Shown here piece after piece: positions 58,236-64,000 of a stretch of DNA of 64,000 bases; positions within the stretch are counted from its first letter, which is position 1; every line of letters begins with the position of its first letter. Origin of the DNA: Cylindrobasidium torrendii FP15055 ss-10 (taxonomy: Eukaryota; Basidiomycota; Agaricomycetes; Agaricales; Physalacriaceae); NCBI GenBank assembly GCA_000934385.1, contig KN880503.1:1-64000 (forward strand), written 5' to 3'. Under the pieces are notes generated by a model. The model made no database searches and was not told where the DNA came from. It worked only from the letters and a program-made list of their open reading frames with translations. The position numbers and the translations under genes were made by a program.

Positions 58236-59608
58236 ATGACCGCAAAGTCATTGTCCTGGCCATCTGGATTCAAGCAATGGCACGCAACGGCAGTGGTCTC
58301 TGGAGTCGCCCTTTGGACCATATACCACCAGCTGCAGCGCTCAGACTTGCCTGAGAGGCCACGAAAGGCGCGCCCGGGGCTCGGCAGCCTCCCCCAAGAC
58401 GTCCGCACGAATATTGTCGATAAACTGTATCCTGAGGATATCTTTCCAGGCGGAGGTTACGCGGATTTGCCCACTGGTCGCGTGCGCATAATGGCTTCGT
58501 CTGGAAATGAAAAGCATGGGACTCAAAAATATTGGGTTTCTAGGTTCGGTATTGGTTGTTTGGCCCAGAGGATGGCAAGAAACTCGTTCTTGTTCATGGG
58601 CTCTCTATTCCTGCTCCAATGTGGCGCCTCTTAGCGCCTCGTCTTGCAGAAGCCGGATACCGCGTTCTTGTATTTGGTGAGTCTTGTACTAACATAGGTA
58701 CACCCCTTTCAACATACTAAAAGCAAGTGGGTAGACCTCTACGGGCGAGGATATTCGGACTCTCCGGATTCTAAGTTTCCGGTAGAGCTGTATACCACGC
58801 AGCTCGCGTTGTTGATGCAGTATGTGCATTGGGAGAAGGCCTATTTGGCAGGCGTCTCGATGGTATAAGCATATGGTCAGCAAGTACTTGAGGATGACTG
58901 CTAACCTCTTCATACAGGGTAGCCCTATTATAGCAGCCTTCATTGACCACTTCCCTCATCTCGTAGAGGAGAAGGTCGTTCTCATGGCCCCAGCAGGTTT
59001 GCTAGATGTATGTCGGCTCTCAGTTTCCTTCGTTTCCGCAAGCTCACACAACAAGGGTATCCCTCGACTCAATATGCTTGCGTCGCCGTGGTTCTTGAAG
59101 CTACTCGACTTATCTGTTGTCAGGGTGCGAATTTCTATGACGTCTCTCTCGTGCCGCTCCCTGACCTTGTATCAGTCGTACGTGCGTCGGTCAATGGGCC
59201 TCACGCCCAAAGCTGCAAAGCAGGACAAGATGAGGCTTGACATCATCGCCTCTATGCAGGCCGACCATCTTCCAGAATACGTCCCCATGCTACTCAAGTC
59301 ACTGCGCCATGGTCCACCTCGCGGACAGCACGACTCGTATAAATCGAAGAATTTCGTGGGCAAGAACGTCCTCATCATTCATGTACGTTCCACGTTGCGT
59401 GCGACTTGCCTTGATGTATACTGACCCAGAATGGTCACCGCAGGGCACTGCAGACAAGACTATACCCTTTGCGCATGCAAAGCAGATCCAAGAGTTGTTG
59501 CCGGAGGGCACTCAGTCTGAGGTCGTTTATGTCGAGGGAGGACCTCATGATCTTCCCATCAGCCACGCCGACTTCATGCTTTCATCCATCACCCAATTTA
59601 TTGTGTAG
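58236..59608 (+). CDS. Alpha/beta hydrolase, serine-type
   Basis: About seven exons. The start MTAKSLSWPSGFKQWHATAV leads into a hydrophobic segment (VVSGVALWTIYH) that may anchor it. After a variable N-terminal region, YWVSGPEDGKKLVLVHGLSI brings the oxyanion HG motif; RVLVFDLYGRGYSDSPDSKF and AYLAGVSMGSPIIAAFIDHF contain GxSxG with the nucleophile Ser; VVLMAPAGLLD follows. The C-terminal part has VLIIHGTADKTIPFAHAKQI (acid Asp) and VEGGPHDLPISHADF (catalytic His). The triad is complete, so it is likely an active lipase/esterase-type hydrolase; the substrate is unknown. Splicing through the cap region (59010-59200) is uncertain. Confidence 0.86.
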
Positions 59609-59674
59609 TTTCTCGATATGTGCGTTCGTTGAAATAAAGGATGCTGGCACACGGAGTGTGACGCACCATCTTTT

Positions 59675-60836
59675 CTATGGACAGAATGTGATGGTGTAAT
59701 TCGCCCCGTGCTTGGAATTGCAGGTCCAAAGAGCAGTGCCACTCGTCTGATCAAACGCGTAGGCGACCGAATCTGGGCAGCTTTTCTCTATGATGAAGGC
59801 GTGTAAAACAACTTTCGACTGGTTGAAAGGGAGAGTTCCTCACTAAAGAAACCGTAATGGTCAACTCCCGACGAGGGACACGTCTCTGGCGTCGAGTGGT
59901 TACCAGTGCAGCAGTTGGCTGAGTCTTCGGGTTTGCCGTCGATTTTGGCTGACTGTGCGATGATTAGGACGATGGGAGGCAAGAAACCGGTCATGTGGAA
60001 GTACGTACGCAGGCGGAGTTGCACCCCACGGTACTGTCGTCTGGTCCTTTAAGTTTCAGCGCCTCCGGGCCTGTTTGCACAAGCGTTAAGTCCCACGGAA
60101 CAGGAAAAGATGGGAAGGTTACGCCATGCACATACACTGTGAGTTGATATCTACAGGACAGGATGCGATACCACAGCCCGCGGTACTGTTGATGTGAATA
60201 GGGAGGTTGAAGCCGTCGACCAGCGACACTACAGCTTTTGTTAGGGTTTGGCTAGGAGCCTCTGCGGAGTGACCATACCATCGTACCAGTCATGTTTTCC
60301 GTCCCCATGGAGTGTGAACTCCGCTACAGTAGCGGGAGGGACGCCCGTGCCATTATCTGGATCGCAGATGAGTCCGCCATTGCAGCCACCGTCCAAGCAG
60401 GACGAAGGTTCATCGGAATCATTGGAGAAGTCGCAGCTGCGACGAGCCTGAGGAATAAAAACCAAGTTGGTAACGCAGGGGTCAAGCACTGTACGGTTGA
60501 TGAACATACCCAGATACGGCCAGCGGTCCAGTTGTCGGGCACGTCGAAGGTTTCTTGAGTGTTTGACCGAGCCTCCCAGCCGGTGACATGGTCTGGGACG
60601 GCGCTCCCTTGGTTCAGGTCGGTGAAGATCTACGAATATAATCTCTGTGTCAGCACAGGTGCATCGAATGCAACAAAGACCGTACGGCAGGCCAAATCGT
60701 GAAGTCGCAGCCATTTCGAACCTAGACACAAATCAGAAGGAGGTCAATATAAACTCGAATGTCCTACCGTGAAAGAGCGGCTGTGAACTGCCGAAGATGG
60801 GATCGCGCTGGCAATGGAACTAGTAGTGTGGGACAT
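59675..60836 (-). CDS. Thaumatin-like protein
   Basis: About eight exons. The first gives MSHTTSSIASAIPSSAVHSR and SFT, then VRNGCDFTIWPA, FTDLNQGSAVPDHVTGWEAR, FDVPDNWTAGRIWARRSCDF, CLDGGCNGGLICDPDNGTGV, PATVAEFTLHGDGKHDWYDV and SLVDGFNLPIHINSTAGC. Further on are DGKPEDSANCCTGNHSTPET, CPSSGVDHYGFF, and the last exon KKSCPDSVAYAFDQTSGT to CNSKHGANYTITFCP. This is the whole thaumatin fold with its conserved cysteines, the REDDD-like acidic cleft region and the usual ending. Fungal members can bind or cut beta-1,3-glucan. The visible N terminus has no strong hydrophobic signal peptide, unlike most members. Confidence 0.9.
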
Positions 60837-60885
60837 TGTGGGATTTTGGTGGTAGAGCGCTTGATTTCTGCTACCATCCTACTGC

Positions 60886-60897
60886 GCTTATATAGCC
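60886..60897 (-). promoter_or_regulatory. TATA box of the thaumatin-like gene
   Basis: GGCTATATAAGC on the gene strand, about 55 bp before the ATG at 60836. Confidence 0.55.
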
Positions 60898-62117
60898 ATG
60901 GCGGTCCAGGGCTTGAGGCGTCTCCCGTGGTAGATGCCCGTTACTCGCAAGGCTATCTAGGCAAGAAGCGTTGAGCTCAGAAGGTAACAAAGTGTTTCCG
61001 CAAACATCATAGCCGGGTAAGCTGCAATATCATAGTAATGATGATTGTAGGCACCGTCGTCACTGCTGGGAAGCTGGATACTGATGATCTTCGACAGATT
61101 GCAGTCCGAAAACTCCCACACTTTGATGGCAGAGCGTGTTTCTATCTGAATTCAAAGATGGGCTGCACAAAGAGAGTCGAACAGCACAGCACGGCTGTTT
61201 ATCAGAGCGTGTGTTTTCCCGTTGGAAGAACAGAAATAAGAAAAGCATTTTGCCAATTTGAATGTCGTATATCCTGAGATAGTTGTTCAAGTTTCAACGT
61301 AAGTATCATACTTAGCATTGGTCAGAGGCAAGCATCGGTTGGGCGGCTGCTCGGCGGGGTCGGCGTGTTGCACAGCAAGTACAAACACGATCGCCAGCAA
61401 AATGCTTTTTTTCGATCCGCCTTGATGAGCTGCCGCTCTGGCCTACGGACTGCGTATGGAATTGTTTCGTCTTGCCTTGCTAGTATAGGCTGTGCTCACG
61501 ACTCGCGCTTTCCAAGAGGCATCTATACGACTACGACACGGTCCACAAAAGTAGCCCGACCCACTTTTTCGCTCGACCTAATTCGACTTTCTCGACGCGA
61601 GAATGACATACCCTTTGCAACGATCTTCTGGACGACATTCTCTGTAGTATGATGCTCTATTACCGATGACATTCAATGGTACGCGTCTAACAAGTCGTTC
61701 GTCTACTCTACCTACATCCATGATGATATATACACTCAGCTCACTTCGACGCTATGGCGCATGAGACTACGTTTTCACTCTCTTCTGACCCTTAATGCAT
61801 TCATTCTCCAATCGCTCGATACTCATCCCTCCTCCAGATACCAAATCAACGACCTCATTCTTGCGTGGATCCACCCTTGACCACATATCCGATGCTGCTC
61901 AGGGAATATCTAGCTGAACGTGTCCCATTCCTGTATGTTACCGTACCCTCCCCTGCATTCAATACATAGTCTAGCACCGCGAAATGAACCTATCCTCACG
62001 CTGCTATATAAAGATCGATATATTCGAAGGCCGACTTTGCGGGCAGGCGCGTGTCTAAAAAACGATCTTTTTGTCATACGTCCACGTCGGTCGGCGAATA
62101 GGGTCATTCCAGTGGTC
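60898..62117. other. Intergenic region, no gene recognised
   Basis: 1.2 kb between divergent genes. Only short frames (for example 61365-61652) without domains. A TRNA-like GTTCGA stretch near 61180 does not fold into a T arm. Confidence 0.4.
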
Positions 62118-63422
62118 ATGGCGGACACTGCAGAAAGGCCTATGTTCAAACCTCTTTATCATTTAATCCTCCCAAACTTCTTGGTTGTTTTGGTACTCGC
62201 GTGCGACGTAGGTCTTGCTGGCCGTATAGCGTTCTTCGTCGCATTTTCAGCAACGACATACGCCGGATTGCACTCGACGACCGGAGACATATTAAACGAC
62301 TACGACCTTGGCATCGCGTTCACTCTGCAATGGTTCACTGCAATTCATTTTCTGCTACTCGCACGTCCGCTGCATGACTTCCGGCATAAACGAGACGCAG
62401 TTCCAGCGAAGGACCGAAGCTTGGGCTATCGCCTTTACTGGTGTGCGTGCGCCTGGATCAGCGTTCGAGGCGTGGGATGGAACTTCCAGGTCCGTTTATC
62501 TCGATCCTGCCAGGATACAGTTTACTTAGCATAAGCCTGCCTAGCTCAAAAGCGTGTCCGAAGACAAGCAGAAATACCGCAACCCCACAAGCTTCATTGT
62601 GCACTGCCTTTGGCGTGTGATCTCCTGCGCTCTGCTCTTCGACCTCGCGCAGACGTACATGTCGTTCCATCCTACTGTCTTCTCATACGATGCAACGGAC
62701 TCTGTTGCTTATCATGGCCCATTCTGGCGCTTCCTAAACATCACAGTCCCTGCGTTCAACGTCTTCTGTGGGTTAGGGATGCCATATTACCTGGCCGCCA
62801 CTCTCCATGTAGCAAGTGGTCTTGGGAAGCCCGAGGACTGGCCAAACCTCTACGGAAGTCTTGCGGACATATACTCGATTCGCACCTTTTGGGCGTATGT
62901 CCTCACGCGAACCCTTTCTGCGTCGTGACTCACTGAATGCACAGGAAGTTCTGGCACCAGCTCATGAGCAGAGTGCGTCCTGGTACCTTTTCTATGCGCA
63001 TCGAAGCTCATCTTCATAAGAGCTTTATTACTCTCGGAAAACAAGCTGTCAAGGCACTCAAGTTGAAGCAAAAGACATGGGTGTCGTATTTGACGATGCT
63101 TATCGTGGGTTTTGGTGTGTCGGGGATGATACACGCTGGGGCAGACTATATGGCTGGGACAGAGCACTTTGGAAACTCGTTTCCCTTCTTCATGTACCAA
63201 GCCGTAGGCATTGCTGGAGAGCAGCTTGTCATACACCTTGCCTCTCGCGTGGGCCTACGAGATTCCCGTTCATGGCGGGCACTCGGCTATGTCTGGGTTC
63301 TCATGTGGTTCAACATCACTGCGGTGAGATTCATGGATTGGGGGATTCATGTCGGTTTTTTCTACAAGGACGTACTGCCATTCTCTCCTGCGCGCTCTCT
63401 CCTTGCTTTATTCACAAGATAG
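62118..63422 (+). CDS. Wax-synthase-like MBOAT acyltransferase, membrane protein
   Basis: Three exons. The Met at 62118 opens MADTAERPMFKPLYHLILPN, followed by membrane helices (FLVVLVLACDVGLAGRIAFF, FTLQWFTAIHFLLLARPLHD). Exon 2 continues SVSEDKQKYRNPTSFIVHCL and ends at FWA. Exon 3 gives KFWHQLMSRVRPGTFSM, which holds the MBOAT/wax-synthase WHQ motif, and YLTMLIVGFGVSGMIHAGAD with the conserved His. Several more helices run to the stop at 63420-63422. Wax-synthase-domain proteins in fungi include acetyltransferases acting on terpenoids and other lipids. A longer frame from 61920 has no family support before 62118. Confidence 0.87.
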
Positions 63423-64000
63423 AAGAGACGGCTATTTTATGCGTCTGATTATTCTCAGATACCTCCGCCTCTAATTCTTAATCTGAATGCTTTCGAGCGC
63501 CACATTCAAAGACAATAACGATGGCAGGGCGACCTCCGGTAGCACAACGGACGTCCGTCGGTCGGCAGATTCCCTTCATTATCCATCGATGGATACCTGC
63601 GCACGATATCGGACATGCGAATGATAGCGTAGCCGCCGTTTCAGCGACCCTGCCAGGGCGGCGGGCAACCAACGAAAGTACATTTCCTTTTCTGGACAGC
63701 TGTCAATCAACGCCTCCACTGTATTGCGTGGTGCCACTGCAAAGTAGACACGTCGCAATAAGTTCGGCATAACTACACTTGACCCCGAAAGCACTCCTGC
63801 GTTGGTGCTTGCTTTCGCGCTAGCGGGGATTTCTCGTGGTCTGAAATCGGTACTTAGAGATGACGGTTCCCGGAAATATTATTCCAGGCTTGGAAATGGA
63901 AGTTCAGGAAGAGCCAGAGGTCCAGACCAATTCTACCCTAACTTTCTTAGTCCTACCGGGACTGGGATGCAGGTCGCAGCACGATGTTATATCGTCTTGA
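63423..64000. other. 3' flank and window edge, no gene recognised
   Basis: Short overlapping frames only (for example 63521-63772 plus and 63579-63794 minus). Confidence 0.35.

Noticed and set aside
61150..61210. tRNA-like GTTCGACT on the minus strand
   Set aside because: The flanking bases cannot pair as a T stem and no matching acceptor or anticodon arm is found.
61920..62117. N-terminal extension of the wax-synthase-like frame
   Set aside because: The 66 extra residues are polar and unlike the family; the Met at 62118 starts directly before the conserved region.

Overview
The window is nuclear DNA of a basidiomycete fungus, most likely an agaricomycete mushroom. Genes are broken by many short introns of roughly 48-60 bp with GT..AG ends. 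Several families are typical of this group: a DUF6534-type membrane protein, a carbohydrate-esterase-9-like amidohydrolase, large F-box-like paralogue families, fungal thaumatin-like proteins and wax-synthase-domain proteins. I saw no bacterial operon, CRISPR array, rRNA, convincing tRNA or intact transposon. All gene models were spliced by eye from reading frames, so outer ends are firmer than individual splice sites.

Layout. 0.8-11.9 kb is a metabolic block: a secreted GH51 arabinofuranosidase (-), an AlkB-type Fe(II)/2OG oxygenase (+), a Cys-rich acidic/basic protein (+), a short-chain dehydrogenase (+) and an extremely intron-dense seven-helix DUF6534 protein (+). 11.9-23.5 kb holds the first three members of a seven-copy F-box-like family, all on the minus strand. 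Between them lie a membrane-anchored amidohydrolase (+), an old-yellow-enzyme oxidoreductase (-), a hotdog thioesterase (+) and a small conserved protein (-). 23.7-25.8 kb is a tandem pair of Fic/Doc-fold proteins whose motif lacks the usual catalytic histidine. 26.2-30.3 kb is a Boi-like polarity scaffold (SH3-SAM-PH plus a calponin-homology-like C terminus). 31.0-37.3 kb is a tandem array of four more F-box-like genes. 38.2-45.7 kb has a peroxisomal-type 3-ketoacyl-CoA thiolase, a TIP/ITFG1-like FG-GAP membrane protein, a coiled-coil protein and a membrane-anchored TAP-type alpha/beta hydrolase.

46.0-47.8 kb holds two head-to-head HNH-nuclease-type copies, one a remnant and one nearly complete but with an in-frame stop. 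48.0-54.3 kb is a divergent pair of paralogous glycine-rich-domain (DUF1399/GRDP-like) proteins ending in Gly/Cys repeats. 54.6-63.4 kb returns to single-copy genes: a Nudix CoA diphosphatase with a C-terminal SKL, a proline/serine-rich protein, an alpha/beta hydrolase, a thaumatin-like protein and a wax-synthase-like acyltransferase.

The ordinary genes suggest plant-polymer degradation and lipid/CoA metabolism. The unusual part is 11.9-54.3 kb, where duplicated and partly decayed F-box-like, Fido, HNH and GRDP-like families cluster. Two of seven F-box-like genes and both HNH copies carry visible lesions, which suggests a rapidly evolving accessory region. No functional link among these families is shown by the sequence.
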